The notes under the pieces are model-generated. The model did no database searches. It saw only the letters and a list, made by a program, of their open reading frames with translations, and was not told where the DNA came from. From an uncultured Halomicronema sp. (GTDB lineage: Bacteria; Cyanobacteriota; Cyanobacteriia; Phormidesmidales; Phormidesmidaceae), in assembly GCA_937899725.1 (NCBI GenBank), contig CALCCA010000040.1, forward strand, positions 1 through 64,000: 64,000 bases of DNA, read 5' to 3'. The position numbers were made by a program, and so were the translations under genes. Shown one piece after another: positions 47,044 to 56,160 of this stretch (positions are counted from its first letter, which is position 1; every line of letters begins with the position of its first letter).

Positions 47044-47340
47044 ATGCGTTGCACTATCATTAGCCGGGCCGGACAAGTTCTCGCTCACGGACGGTTGTTT
47101 ATCAGCCATGAAGAAGACGGCCTGCGACTCAATTTAGAAACCGATCGCGGTCTGATTTTGCCGGGTGGCCTGCTCGAAGACGATGGCGACATGACGATGG
47201 CGAGCGGGGTGTTGGCGGATCAGTTTTTTGATGTGTGGGGTATGAGCGACCTCACCCTGAGTATTCAATGCGGCCATCAGGGTGATGCGCCCAACGGCAT
47301 GTTGCCGCCCTCTGGCGATATCGATATGTCGCTGCTGTAG
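47044..47340 (+). CDS. Small conserved-looking protein of unknown function
   Basis: The 98-residue product starts MRCTIISRAGQVLAHGRLFI and contains an acidic core (LLEDDGDMTMASGVLADQFFDVWG). No membrane helix, signal or known motif is seen. It follows the transporter gene by 151 bases. The composition looks coding, but I do not recognise a family. Confidence 0.65.
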   Translation: MRCTIISRAGQVLAHGRLFISHEEDGLRLNLETDRGLILPGGLLEDDGDMTMASGVLADQFFDVWGMSDLTLSIQCGHQGDAPNGMLPPSGDIDMSLL

Positions 47341-47491
47341 ATGCATCAGATTTGAGTGACGGCGATCTCGGCGGCGCTGATCTTGCTCGGTAGCTGATAT
47401 TCTCGCAGTGGGCAAAAACATTGCGGCGATTTTGCCCAACCACCCCAGCCTTGAGCTACAACATTTTATAAATGCAGCGAGGGCAAGACTC

Positions 47492-47767
47492 ATGAATCAA
47501 AAGCTAGTTGAGTCTTTGGCGCAAATCATTTTGTCTTTGTCGGATGAAGAGCGGCACTTGCTAGAAAGCAAGGTAGAAAGGCCTGTTGTTTTAGACCCAG
47601 AAGTTGGTTTAGAAACCCGATTAAAAGGGTTTGAAGATAAATATCAGATGACTTCAGAGGATTTCTATCAGCGTTTTCAGGCTGGAGCGATCGGAGACTC
47701 AGCAGATTTCTTTGAGTGGAACACATACTACGAGATGTGGAACGCGGCTCAAGTCAAAGCTTCTTAG
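47492..47767 (+). CDS. Antitoxin-like partner of TumE-type toxin
   Basis: The 91-residue protein starts at ATG 47492 (GAGG about 12 bases upstream). It begins MNQKLVESLAQIILSLSDEERHLLESKV, a helical start seen in several cyanobacterial antitoxins. It continues with an acidic second half (YEMWNAAQVKAS end). The next gene starts 4 bases after its stop. Its order before a DUF6516 toxin makes the antitoxin role likely (inference). Confidence 0.7.
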   Translation: MNQKLVESLAQIILSLSDEERHLLESKVERPVVLDPEVGLETRLKGFEDKYQMTSEDFYQRFQAGAIGDSADFFEWNTYYEMWNAAQVKAS

Positions 47768-47771
47768 CCTA

Positions 47772-48155
47772 ATGAACTTGCAACAATACATCGCTGCTGT
47801 GCAAGAAAAACTCCACAGCAGCAGCATTATCGCCACGTTTGAGATTGTCGATGAGCGAATTTTTCTAAATCGGGGCTATCTCCGGGCACGTTTAACGCTG
47901 ACCAACGACGATTTTCTCGAAATTGCAGAATCTTTTGCTGTGGAGGAGAAGATCCTGATTACGCTTGACTATCGTTATCAGTGGATGAACTCGACCAAAG
48001 ACGTCCTTAAAAAGCGATGGGACAGCGTCAAACATTTTCCGAGACTTTCCAACTTCCCTCACCATGTTCACGTTGGCTCTGAATCCAATGTTGAGCCAGG
48101 ACAATCTCAAAATATTTTGGAGCTGATCGAACTGATTGAATCTACGTTTGACTGA
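47772..48155 (+). CDS. TumE/DUF6516-type toxin
   Basis: The 127-residue protein contains IATFEIVDERIFLNRGYLRA, RLTLTNDDFLEIAE and NFPHHVHVGSE, the signature of the TumE/DUF6516 toxin family. It follows the small antitoxin-like gene by 4 bases. The family is reported as the toxin of a type II pair; the toxic mechanism is not visible here. ATG 47772 fits; an upstream frame adds 20 unlikely residues. Confidence 0.85.
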   Translation: MNLQQYIAAVQEKLHSSSIIATFEIVDERIFLNRGYLRARLTLTNDDFLEIAESFAVEEKILITLDYRYQWMNSTKDVLKKRWDSVKHFPRLSNFPHHVHVGSESNVEPGQSQNILELIELIESTFD

Positions 48156-48413
48156 CCGGTCATTTTTGCCGATGAGCAGTAGATATTCTTGAGCAGGCGT
48201 GGACTGAGCTGGAGGCGCGTTTGCTCACGGTGTAGTTCTGTTGTGCCGTCGCCGCTGCGCCGATCGCTCAGGTTGGGAACAATCCTCTGCCGCGATCGCT
48301 CTACAGATGCAAGTAGGGTGAGCATCGCCACACGATTTGTTGTGTTGAGTCTTGATGGGGACTGACTACTCTACGCTGAGTGAGTGCCCCTTTATACTTA
48401 CTGCATTTATTTG

Positions 48414-49694
48414 ATGATTAACTTCAACGCTTTACGTCACCTGGCTAGCGGCCTGGCCCTTTCTCTCACTGTCGGGCTGGTGACCGGAACCGCCACCCCG
48501 AGCCCGAGTGAGGCGAACGAATTGCCGCCTCAACTGGCCCAAGCCACGGCGGCTTTTTCAGACATTAGCGGCAACCTTTATGAAGCCGAAATTATTCGAG
48601 CGGCACAGCTGGGCCTGATTGCTGGCCAGGGCGATGGCACCTTTCGCCCCAACAATACCGTGACCCGTGAACAAGCCGTGTCGATTATTTTGGCCTACGG
48701 CGGCGTCACCGATGCCGCGACCAGCGAGGCGACCAATCCCTTCACCGATGTGCCAGCGGGCCGTTGGAGCGCGGATAAAATTGCCTATGCGGCGCAAATC
48801 CGCATTGTGGCGGGCCGAGGCGATGGTCGCTTTGACCCGACGGCCACCGTCACCCGCGCCGAGCTGATGTCCATGCTCGACAATGCCCAAGATTTTTTTG
48901 AGCAGCCGCGCGAGCCCTTCCCCGAGCCTAACTTCACCTTCTCCGATATGACGGGGCACTGGGCAGCGGATACCGTGGCTTGGATGGCTCAGTTTTGTGG
49001 CGGGGTAGCCCGACCCCTCAACGAGTCGGGCACGGCGTTTGCTCCCGATGCCGGGGCGACCCGCGCTTACACAGCGGCGGCGGTGACTCGCTTGGCTGAC
49101 TGTGCGGACTACGAAAACGGCACGGCACCCTCGGGTGCGATCGCCCCGGAGGTGAGCCAGCCGCCACCGCCAGAGACGCCGCCGGTGGCCGGGGCGATCG
49201 ATCAAACGACGATTAATGCTCTGCTAGAGGCCCACAACCGCTACCGGGCTGAGGTGGGGGTGCCGTCGCTCACCTGGTCGCCAACTTTAGCGGCGGGTGC
49301 CCAGGCCTGGGCCGATGCCCTGGTGTTTGAACACAGCAGTGGTAGTGGCGTGGGCGAAAATCTGGCCGTCGATGTGGGCGCTGATGCCAGCCTGACGTCG
49401 ATTTTGGGGCTAGTCGATAACTGGGCCGTGGAAAAAAACAATAACTACATCCCCGGTATCTCCTTTAGTGAAGCGAGAACCCGAGCGTCTGGCGTGATTG
49501 GCCATTACACCCAAATGGTTTGGCGAGAGACGACGGAAGTCGGCTGCGGGGTGGCCCGAGGGGTACATCGTGATGGCAATGGCGGCGTGCTGTTCCCGAG
49601 TTTTGTCGATCAGGCGGGGAATCCGGTGCCGGGTAACTATTTGGTCTGCCGATATAGTCCCCAAGGCAACATCTTGAATCAAGTGCCGTACTAG
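48414..49694 (+). CDS. SLH-domain protein with CAP/SCP C-terminal domain
   Basis: The 426-residue product (ATG 48414) has a signal peptide. About three SLH units follow (FSDISGNLYEAEIIRAAQLG, GDGTFRPNNTVTREQAV; FTDVPAGRWSADKIAYAAQI; FSDMTGHWAADTVAWMAQ), then a Pro-rich linker and a CAP/SCP domain (LLEAHNRYRAEVGVPSLTWS, GVIGHYTQMVWRETTEVGCG). SLH domains anchor proteins to pyruvylated or other cell-wall polysaccharide. CAP domains are secreted modules of varied function. This should be a surface protein. A long inverted repeat follows at 49691. Confidence 0.93.
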   Translation: MINFNALRHLASGLALSLTVGLVTGTATPSPSEANELPPQLAQATAAFSDISGNLYEAEIIRAAQLGLIAGQGDGTFRPNNTVTREQAVSIILAYGGVTDAATSEATNPFTDVPAGRWSADKIAYAAQIRIVAGRGDGRFDPTATVTRAELMSMLDNAQDFFEQPREPFPEPNFTFSDMTGHWAADTVAWMAQFCGGVARPLNESGTAFAPDAGATRAYTAAAVTRLADCADYENGTAPSGAIAPEVSQPPPPETPPVAGAIDQTTINALLEAHNRYRAEVGVPSLTWSPTLAAGAQAWADALVFEHSSGSGVGENLAVDVGADASLTSILGLVDNWAVEKNNNYIPGISFSEARTRASGVIGHYTQMVWRETTEVGCGVARGVHRDGNGGVLFPSFVDQAGNPVPGNYLVCRYSPQGNILNQVPY

Positions 49695-49749
49695 GGGCTG
49701 TCATCAATTAGCGATTAAGTCCTAATGCTGAAAGCGGTTCAGCCCCTAG
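49691..49749 (+). terminator. Possible terminator: 10-bp inverted repeat around stop codon
   Basis: CTAGGGGCTG (49691-49700) is repeated inverted as CAGCCCCTAG (49740-49749), starting at the SLH-CAP stop codon and followed by CCAGTTTTAC. The 39-base loop makes it a weak terminator call; it could also be an inverted-repeat remnant. Confidence 0.4.
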
Positions 49750-49836
49750 CCAGTTTTACAGAGCGGGCGCGGTAATGCCTATACCGAAAGCATTCTGGGT
49801 TTAATTGATGACGCGCCCTAAGGGCAGGGGGCTGTT

Positions 49837-51480
49837 CTACAGGTTAAGGACCAGCTGATCAACCGGCGATGGCGACTGGGGCTGGCGTTTGCGCGCTTTG
49901 GGCGGCGTAATGTTGGTGTGGGCGACAAACCAGGTGCGGAGTGCCCTCGCCTGGGTGGTATCCAACGCGGCCAAATCGAGGGGCGGCGGAAACAGGGTTT
50001 CAGTGGGGGCGTTGGCCCAGGTGACGTCGCTGGCATAGCGATCGCTGCCAAAGGGGGTGACATCATCCGGCAGGGCGGCCAGATAGGGCACCACATTGGT
50101 TTGACTGAGGAAGCGACTGCGCTGGGTTTCGAGCTGCGCGACCCGCTTTTGCCGGGCGGCGGCATAGTCCAAAATCGGGGCAGGGTAGCCAGCCACTGGC
50201 GGCGGCGTGCCCAACTGTTGGGGCGAGAGGTGCGCCAGTTCCGGCACCCAGCGTTTGATAAAGTGGCCTTCGGGGTCGCAGCGATCGACCGCCACCTGAC
50301 CGGGATTGTAGATACGCGTCCACGACTTATCGAGGCAGTGGGTGACGCCCGACTGCATGGCCCACTGGTAATGGTCGATGGGGCAGTCGCCATCGATCAG
50401 GTGCCGCATAAAGTGCAGCGCCCCGAGTCGCCAGTCCATCCCCAGCAGATTGCCTAAAAAGCTGGCATAAATTGCCCGCGAGCGAAAATTGAGCGCTTGC
50501 CAACCGCCGGTCGCCTGCAGGCAGCGGGCCGCCGCATCCACGATGGGAAAGCCTGTCTGCCCCACCTGCCAGGCGCGATAGCGATCTTCGTCGAACTCCC
50601 AACCGTCCTCATCAAAGACGGTGTAGAGCGATCGCAGCTCTAACTGCGGCAGATAGCGAAAGCGTTGGGCAAAGCCGCTGCCCCAGCGCAGGCGGGCTAA
50701 CAGCTGCTGCTGACTGCGCTTGACGCGAAAGTCGCCGTGATCGGGCGCTTGCTGCAGGGTCTGCACACATTCCCGCACGGAGATCGCCCCAAACTTAATG
50801 TGCGGACTCAGCCCCGTCGTCGCCTCGGCACTGGGATAAGACAGCTGCCAATAGTAGCGATCGCTCTTGTCGGCAGAAAATTGCGCCAACAGCTCACGGG
50901 CCGCAGCGGTGCCCCCGGCAGGAATCAGCTTGTCGTCAGGCACGTGGGCTAAATCCGTGAGGGCAGGCAGGGGGTCGCTGGTGATTTCTGGGGGGACATT
51001 AAGGCGCGGCGGTGTCGGCACGGGGGTGGCGGCCATATCCCGCCACCAGCGTGATCGATAGCGCGGATAAGCCATCAAGTCGGGCCGGCTGGCCGGGGGC
51101 TCAAACCAGCGAATCTTCATGCCGCGATCGGCCAAGGCAGCGTTGAGGCGAGCGTCACGCACGCGGCCATAGATGCGCTCGCAATCGGTGTAAGCGTAGA
51201 TGCCTTCGGCCCCGGTAGCGGCAACCAAATCGGGGAGGAGCGTGACCGGATCGCCCGCTCGCAAAATCAGGCGTCCCCCACGACTTTGCAAATCGGCATC
51301 CAGCGAGGCCAGACAATCCAACATAAAGGCCACCCGCGCTGACCCCGTTTCTGGATGCCGCAGGAGCGAGCGATCAAAGACAAAGATGGGCACCACCAAA
51401 CCGCGCCGCGCCGCTCGAAACAGGGGCTCGTGGTCACAAATACGCAAATCTCGGCGAAACCAAACAATCGTGCGATTCAT
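49837..51480 (-). CDS. Photolyase/cryptochrome-family FAD protein (divergent)
   Basis: The 547-residue protein has an N-terminal photolyase Rossmann domain (MNRTIVWFRRDLRICDHEPL) and the C-terminal FAD-binding domain (TGFPIVDAAARCLQATGGW, WTRIYNPGQVAVDRCDPEGHF). Several usual FAD-pocket motifs are changed: the GWMHNRLRM segment reads GWQALNFRSRA, and the usual GGWQW area reads DHYQWAMQSG. It is thus a divergent member; whether it repairs pyrimidine dimers or is a photoreceptor cannot be told. It is divergent from the gene at 51702. Confidence 0.85.
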   Translation of the reverse strand: MNRTIVWFRRDLRICDHEPLFRAARRGLVVPIFVFDRSLLRHPETGSARVAFMLDCLASLDADLQSRGGRLILRAGDPVTLLPDLVAATGAEGIYAYTDCERIYGRVRDARLNAALADRGMKIRWFEPPASRPDLMAYPRYRSRWWRDMAATPVPTPPRLNVPPEITSDPLPALTDLAHVPDDKLIPAGGTAAARELLAQFSADKSDRYYWQLSYPSAEATTGLSPHIKFGAISVRECVQTLQQAPDHGDFRVKRSQQQLLARLRWGSGFAQRFRYLPQLELRSLYTVFDEDGWEFDEDRYRAWQVGQTGFPIVDAAARCLQATGGWQALNFRSRAIYASFLGNLLGMDWRLGALHFMRHLIDGDCPIDHYQWAMQSGVTHCLDKSWTRIYNPGQVAVDRCDPEGHFIKRWVPELAHLSPQQLGTPPPVAGYPAPILDYAAARQKRVAQLETQRSRFLSQTNVVPYLAALPDDVTPFGSDRYASDVTWANAPTETLFPPPLDLAALDTTQARALRTWFVAHTNITPPKARKRQPQSPSPVDQLVLNL

Positions 51481-51701
51481 GGTGACAGCGGCTGAACAGA
51501 CCGGAGAGATAGAGAAATACTCGTTTTGTCACCTTAGCAAATCTTCAAAATCGTGACCTCTTAGGCGAGCCCCTTTACTAGTTGAATACACTTGTACTAC
51601 TATTGACATAGATTCAATCATCGCTCTGAAATCGTTCCCTGAGTTTGCGACCCAGCGTTGACCGATTTAACGAGCTTCACCGTTGTTGAGGAGGGCAAAT
51701 C

Positions 51702-52280
51702 ATGACCCCACATCATCCTCGTAATCCCACCCGAGAGCAGTACACCAGCTATTTCCCAGACGCGCGAACATCGGGGGCTTACCCCACTGACTTCGCACCG
51801 CCTTCGCGCCCCACTAGCGTCATGCCCCGCCCCCCGGTGGCTCGTTCGCAGCCAGCCAGGGCGGCAACACCCCGGCGATCGCGCGCCGCTCAGCCGCCGC
51901 GGCGATCGCGCAATGCGTGGCTAGCGGGCGGGGGCATGTTAGCCCTCGCCGCCTTGGTGGTGGTGCCCAAGCCCAGCCTGCCGCAGGCTGAGCAATCGGC
52001 CAGTGCTAACGTCGTCTGTCAAGAGACGATCAAGTCTGAATCGGTGCTGTCGCGGGCGGAGCTGTCAAAACTGCTCGCCATCGCCGAACGGGCTCCAAAG
52101 GCCGACATTCAGGCCGTCATTGATGAGCCTTACTGCACCCTGCCCCCGGTCAATGTCAGAGCAGGGGTGGTCTCTAATCGCGAGGCCTATCCCCTAGAGT
52201 TCAATCCTCAAACCTGGTTCATCGTCCTCTACGAAGACGGAGAATATGCCGGGTTTGACTTTAGCTTCGAGCGCGACTAG
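51702..52280 (+). CDS. Membrane-anchored protein with basic Pro/Arg-rich N-terminus
   Basis: The 192-residue product has an Arg/Pro/Ala-rich cytoplasmic N-terminus (about 35-70). One membrane helix follows (LAGGGMLALAALVVV), then an exported C-terminal domain (VVCQETIKSESVLSRAELSK, YCTLPPVNVRAGV, TWFIVLYEDGEYAGFDFSF) with a Cys pair. I do not recognise the family, though the pattern looks like a conserved cyanobacterial one. It precedes a lipoprotein gene by 49 bases and is probably co-transcribed with it. Confidence 0.72.
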   Translation: MTPHHPRNPTREQYTSYFPDARTSGAYPTDFAPPSRPTSVMPRPPVARSQPARAATPRRSRAAQPPRRSRNAWLAGGGMLALAALVVVPKPSLPQAEQSASANVVCQETIKSESVLSRAELSKLLAIAERAPKADIQAVIDEPYCTLPPVNVRAGVVSNREAYPLEFNPQTWFIVLYEDGEYAGFDFSFERD

Positions 52281-52329
52281 TTCACCCGGTTGAACTGGTG
52301 AGTGAAATTTTGATCATGGCAGGTGACTT

Positions 52330-52797
52330 ATGAGATCGCGTCTACCGTTTAACCTGAAACCCTTCAAACTGGCGGGGCCACTGCTGCTGTTGGGGCTGAC
52401 TGCTTGCACCCTGACCCAAGCTCAAGTGCCGCCCCGCAACATTCCCATCCATCAAAATTGGGTGCTTCAGCCCGGCAGCAAAGTCGGCGACTTTTCGGTC
52501 GTGGGCAGTCTGGGCGATGTCTCCATCGATCTGGATGGTCATAAGATCAAAGCCCCCTTTGATGGCCAGGTGCAGCCCGCCGAGCATGACTGCATCGCCT
52601 TCACCAGTCCCGAAATTCCTGCCTATTTGTTTCGGCTGTGCGGCGTCACTCGCCCCCGTTTAGGCGACGTCAAAGCCGGTACGGTAATTGGCCGGGGGGA
52701 TGTCTTGCAGTTTGCCGCCATGCGCCGCCAGCCCGATGGCACCTGGGCCATGGTGGAACCCGCGATCGACGTGCTCGAAAAAACGTTTGCCAAGTAG
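52330..52797 (+). CDS. Small lipoprotein with barrel-like domain
   Basis: The 155-residue product has a lipobox ending at Cys26 (LGLTAC). A beta-rich body follows (VGDFSVVGSLGDVSIDLDGH, IKAPFDGQVQPAEHDCIAF, LGDVKAGTVIGRGDVLQF), in the style of lipoyl/M23-like barrels, with one Cys pair. No catalytic Zn ligands are seen. Likely envelope-located; function unknown. Confidence 0.75.
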   Translation: MRSRLPFNLKPFKLAGPLLLLGLTACTLTQAQVPPRNIPIHQNWVLQPGSKVGDFSVVGSLGDVSIDLDGHKIKAPFDGQVQPAEHDCIAFTSPEIPAYLFRLCGVTRPRLGDVKAGTVIGRGDVLQFAAMRRQPDGTWAMVEPAIDVLEKTFAK

Positions 52798-52898
52798 GGA
52801 TTTGGCAGTGCCAAACCCCTACAAAAATTTCCTATTTTAAAGACGCTACTCAAGCACGGCTCCCCAATGCTGCTGCTCTCCCTGATCGGATGGTGACG

Positions 52899-53711
52899 TT
52901 AGCCCCGCTGACGTTTCGATAGCTGGCTCACCGTGATGTAGGCCAAGATGATCATCGTGAAGGAAAACAGGGTCGTGAGCGTGCCGAGGGCATAGAGCGC
53001 AGGCGACGTCACATTGGTCGTCATGCCAAAAATTTCTAAGGGCAGCGTGTTGTACTGGCCCGAGACCAGCGACGTGCGCGTGAACTCGTCGTAGGAGAGG
53101 GTAAACGTCAGCAGGCTGACCCCGATTAGACTCGGCAAAATGAGCGGCAGCACAATTTCCCAAAAGGTTTTAGGGTCGTTGGCGCCCAAATCTTTCGCGG
53201 CCTCTTCATAGGTGGGGTTGAAACGGTTAAAAATGCCCAGCATGATCAGAAAGGCGATCGGCAGCGCCCAGGTGAGATGCGCCCCCAGCCCTGAAGTGAG
53301 CCAGCTAGTCGACCAGCCCAATAGCTGAAACATTACCCCCAAGCCGAGGGAAATCAGAATACTCGGCACAATCAGAGCGGCGATAGAGAGATAAAACAGC
53401 ACCGTTGACCCGCGAAACCGCTGCCGAAAGGCCATGGCGGCCAGGGTCGACATGCTGGCGACGAGGCCCGTAACGATCAGCCCCAGCACGATCGAGCGCT
53501 TAAACGGTTCCACAAAGTTGCCGACGCGCTGTTCTTGAAAGACTTGCCCCAGCCAGTAAAAGCCAAAGCTGCGAATGGGAAACGTCAGCGTGCCGTCTGG
53601 CCCCTGCAGCGACAGGATGAAAATCGTGATCATCGGGCCGTAGAGAAACAGCACAAATAGGGCGAAGAAGGCCGCCAGCAGATAAAAAGAGAGCGATCGC
53701 GATTTCATCAT
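52899..53711 (-). CDS. potC: Polyamine-type ABC transporter permease PotC
   Basis: The 270-residue protein has six membrane helices and the EAA-type loop of binding-protein-dependent permeases (EEAAKDLGANDPKTFWEIVLPL). The start MMKSRSLSFYLLAAFFALFV and the order at the end of the operon match PotC. It forms the inner-membrane channel with PotB. The substrate (spermidine, putrescine or a related amine) is family inference. Confidence 0.9.
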   Translation of the reverse strand: MMKSRSLSFYLLAAFFALFVLFLYGPMITIFILSLQGPDGTLTFPIRSFGFYWLGQVFQEQRVGNFVEPFKRSIVLGLIVTGLVASMSTLAAMAFRQRFRGSTVLFYLSIAALIVPSILISLGLGVMFQLLGWSTSWLTSGLGAHLTWALPIAFLIMLGIFNRFNPTYEEAAKDLGANDPKTFWEIVLPLILPSLIGVSLLTFTLSYDEFTRTSLVSGQYNTLPLEIFGMTTNVTSPALYALGTLTTLFSFTMIILAYITVSQLSKRQRG

Positions 53712-53739
53712 CGTTGAGCCAGCCCAGCAGGGGAACAGA

Positions 53740-54597
53740 TCAAAGTTCTTTGCGAATGTTGACTACCCGCAAAATCGAGAACACCACCACCAGCGTCACC
53801 GTCAACAAAATGATGGCGTTGGCCGCCGCCAGGGGATACTGCAAACTGCCAATTTGCGTTTGAATCAGCTTGCCAATGGAGGCCGCTTGGCCACCGCCCA
53901 TCAGTCGCACGGTCACAAACTCGCCCATCACCAGCGTCACGACAAAGATGGAGCCGATCGCGATGCCCGGGGCCGACAACGGCAGAATGATTTCTTTGAA
54001 GACATCAAATCCGGAAGCGCCCATATCTTCGGCAGCGGTAATTAAGGTGCGATCGATGCGCATCAGACTGTTGAAAATTGGCGCGATCATAAAAATGATG
54101 TAGAGGTGCACCATCCCCAACACCACCGCAAAGTCTGAATACAGCAAAAACTCTAGCGGCTGGTTGATCAGGCCAACCCCCATGAGTAGCTGATTAACCA
54201 GCCCCGCTTTACCAAGCAGCGGCACCCAAGAGATCATCCGAATAATGTTCGACGTCCAAAACGGAATAGTGCAGATCAGAAACAGCAGCACCTGCCACTT
54301 CAGCTTTTTAATGTGAAACGACAGAAAAAAGGCGACCGGATAGGCAATCAGCAGCGTCGCTAGCCAGACCAGCCCGACAAACTTAAAGGTATTGAGATAG
54401 GTCTTGAGGGTGACCTGAGAGGTAAAAATGCCGATGTAATTGTCCAGCGTAAAGGCTGGCGTCATGGAGTAGCCGTTGAACTCCCAGAAGCTGACGACCC
54501 CAATCAGCACAATCGGGAAGACCAAAAAAACGGCCAGGGCGATCGCTTGGGGAGCGGCCAGCAAATAGGGCTTGAAGACTGTCCAGGTTTTAGACAT
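53740..54597 (-). CDS. potB: Polyamine-type ABC transporter permease PotB
   Basis: The 285-residue permease has six helices and the EAA loop (TAAEDMGASGFDVFKEIILPLS). The periplasmic loop between helices 1 and 2 and the VTRMISW-like helix (NIIRMISWVPLLG) match PotB. It lies 28 bases upstream of potC and 175 bases downstream of the binding protein gene. Confidence 0.9.
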   Translation of the reverse strand: MSKTWTVFKPYLLAAPQAIALAVFLVFPIVLIGVVSFWEFNGYSMTPAFTLDNYIGIFTSQVTLKTYLNTFKFVGLVWLATLLIAYPVAFFLSFHIKKLKWQVLLFLICTIPFWTSNIIRMISWVPLLGKAGLVNQLLMGVGLINQPLEFLLYSDFAVVLGMVHLYIIFMIAPIFNSLMRIDRTLITAAEDMGASGFDVFKEIILPLSAPGIAIGSIFVVTLVMGEFVTVRLMGGGQAASIGKLIQTQIGSLQYPLAAANAIILLTVTLVVVFSILRVVNIRKEL

Positions 54598-54772
54598 ATA
54601 TAGTCAAATTTCTCCCACGGGGGAAGTCACTAAACTTGGTATCGGGAGAAATCGCCGGTGGGGTTTGACATTGCCCCACCCCTGAGAGCGGGACTATTTT
54701 GGGACAGTTCCCACCAACGACTCCTGCCATTCCTGAAACATCGAGTTTTAGGCAACTAGAACGACGGCAGTT

Positions 54773-56080
54773 CTAGGAGGCGATGAACTCATTCCACTTT
54801 TGGACGAGGTAGGTGTTCTCTTCCATCGTGGAGTTCCAGCAAACGATGTTGCCAAAGCGCTCCTTAAAGGCCCCGCCATCGCGAACGTTTCCTGACTTGG
54901 CCAGCGTCTTACCGAACGGATCCACCATGTCCTCAGAGGCCGGTTGGCCCTCATACCAGTAGGCCCATTCTGCCGCTGACATGTACTGCTTCGAATTCTC
55001 CGGTGCCGCGCTGTAATAGCCCTGACGACCCAAAAAGGCCCCCACCCAGCCCTCTAGCATCCAGTTCAGATACTCATAGGCGGCATCTAGCTGAATGCCT
55101 TCCAGATTCTTCGACAGGCCGACGCCGCCACCCCAGCCGCGATAGCCCTCTTTGAGCGGCGCGTAAACGCAGTCAATGCCCTGCGATTGCACCGCCGCCA
55201 CTGCTGGTGACCACATGGACTGCAAGATGACCTCACCCGAGGCCATCAGGTTGACCGACTCGTCGAAAGTCTTCCAAAAGGCGCGGAACTGACCAGCGGC
55301 CTTTTGCTCTTTGAGGATGCCGATAATCTGATCGATTTCGGCCTTGGTCATGTTGCCTTTGTCGGCAAACGTCATCAGACCCAACGACTCGGCCACCAGA
55401 GCAGCATCCATGATGCCAATTTGGGGAATGTCGAGAATCGACGTCTTGCCCCGAAACTCTTCGTTGAACAGCTCACCCCAGGTTTCGATTGGGCGGGTGA
55501 TGAGGTCGGGGCGATAGCCCAGCGTATCGGCGTTGTACTGGAAGGGAATCAGCGTCGCAAAGTCGGTGGGGGTATCCGAAAACTCGGTAGAATCTGGCCC
55601 GGTCAGGTACATCACCTTGTAGGGTGCCGTCCCCTGAGAAGCCTCAACGGGCATGCCCTCGTACTCGCCACTGGTGAAAAAGGAGACGATTTTGTCCCAG
55701 TCGCTGACCTTAGCAATCTCAATCGGTCGCAGATTGCCCGACGGCACCACCAGCGGCAGGCTGAAATATTCCCCATCAAAGATGTCGTACTGATCGGGCT
55801 GAGTAATGGCAATTTGGTTGTTTTCTTCGGTGCTCAGGGCACGCATGTCGAGACTGAAACCCAGATCTTCTTGGGCCTTATCGCGAATCTCGTTGATCTG
55901 AGAGACGCCGGTGCCGATCAGGCGCAGGGTGACATCTTTAATCTGGTTGGTATTGACCTCGGGTCCGGTCGCTGGATTGTTTGGCGTCCCTTCGGGAGCA
56001 CCGCCGCAGCGAGCAGCGGCCACGGCCGCCCCTGCTGCCAGTCCAGTTCGAAGCACGTAACGACGAGAAACATTAGCCAT
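54773..56080 (-). CDS. potD: Tat-exported polyamine-type substrate-binding lipoprotein
   Basis: The 435-residue protein (ATG 56080) starts MANVSRRYVLRTGLAAG: an SRR twin-arginine motif, a hydrophobic stretch and Cys in AAARCGG, so Tat export and probable lipidation. The body is a two-lobe solute-binding protein (DIFDGEYFSLPLVVPSG, SQGTAPYKVMYLTG, WGGGVGLSKNLEG). Tat instead of Sec export suggests folding or metal/cofactor-free assembly before export. Substrate inferred from operon order. Confidence 0.88.
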   Translation of the reverse strand: MANVSRRYVLRTGLAAGAAVAAARCGGAPEGTPNNPATGPEVNTNQIKDVTLRLIGTGVSQINEIRDKAQEDLGFSLDMRALSTEENNQIAITQPDQYDIFDGEYFSLPLVVPSGNLRPIEIAKVSDWDKIVSFFTSGEYEGMPVEASQGTAPYKVMYLTGPDSTEFSDTPTDFATLIPFQYNADTLGYRPDLITRPIETWGELFNEEFRGKTSILDIPQIGIMDAALVAESLGLMTFADKGNMTKAEIDQIIGILKEQKAAGQFRAFWKTFDESVNLMASGEVILQSMWSPAVAAVQSQGIDCVYAPLKEGYRGWGGGVGLSKNLEGIQLDAAYEYLNWMLEGWVGAFLGRQGYYSAAPENSKQYMSAAEWAYWYEGQPASEDMVDPFGKTLAKSGNVRDGGAFKERFGNIVCWNSTMEENTYLVQKWNEFIAS

Positions 56081-56160
56081 GAGAGCTCTCCTTGCAGAAT
56101 TGAGACGATTTAAGGGCAGATTAAGGCGATTCGTCAACAGTCCGATCAATCACAGTCCGA

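Noticed and set aside
52801-52815. TTTGGCA-G-TGCCAAA palindrome after the lipoprotein gene
   Set aside because: Very short usable stem once a loop is allowed; the T-rich stretch comes later, so it was not called as a terminator.
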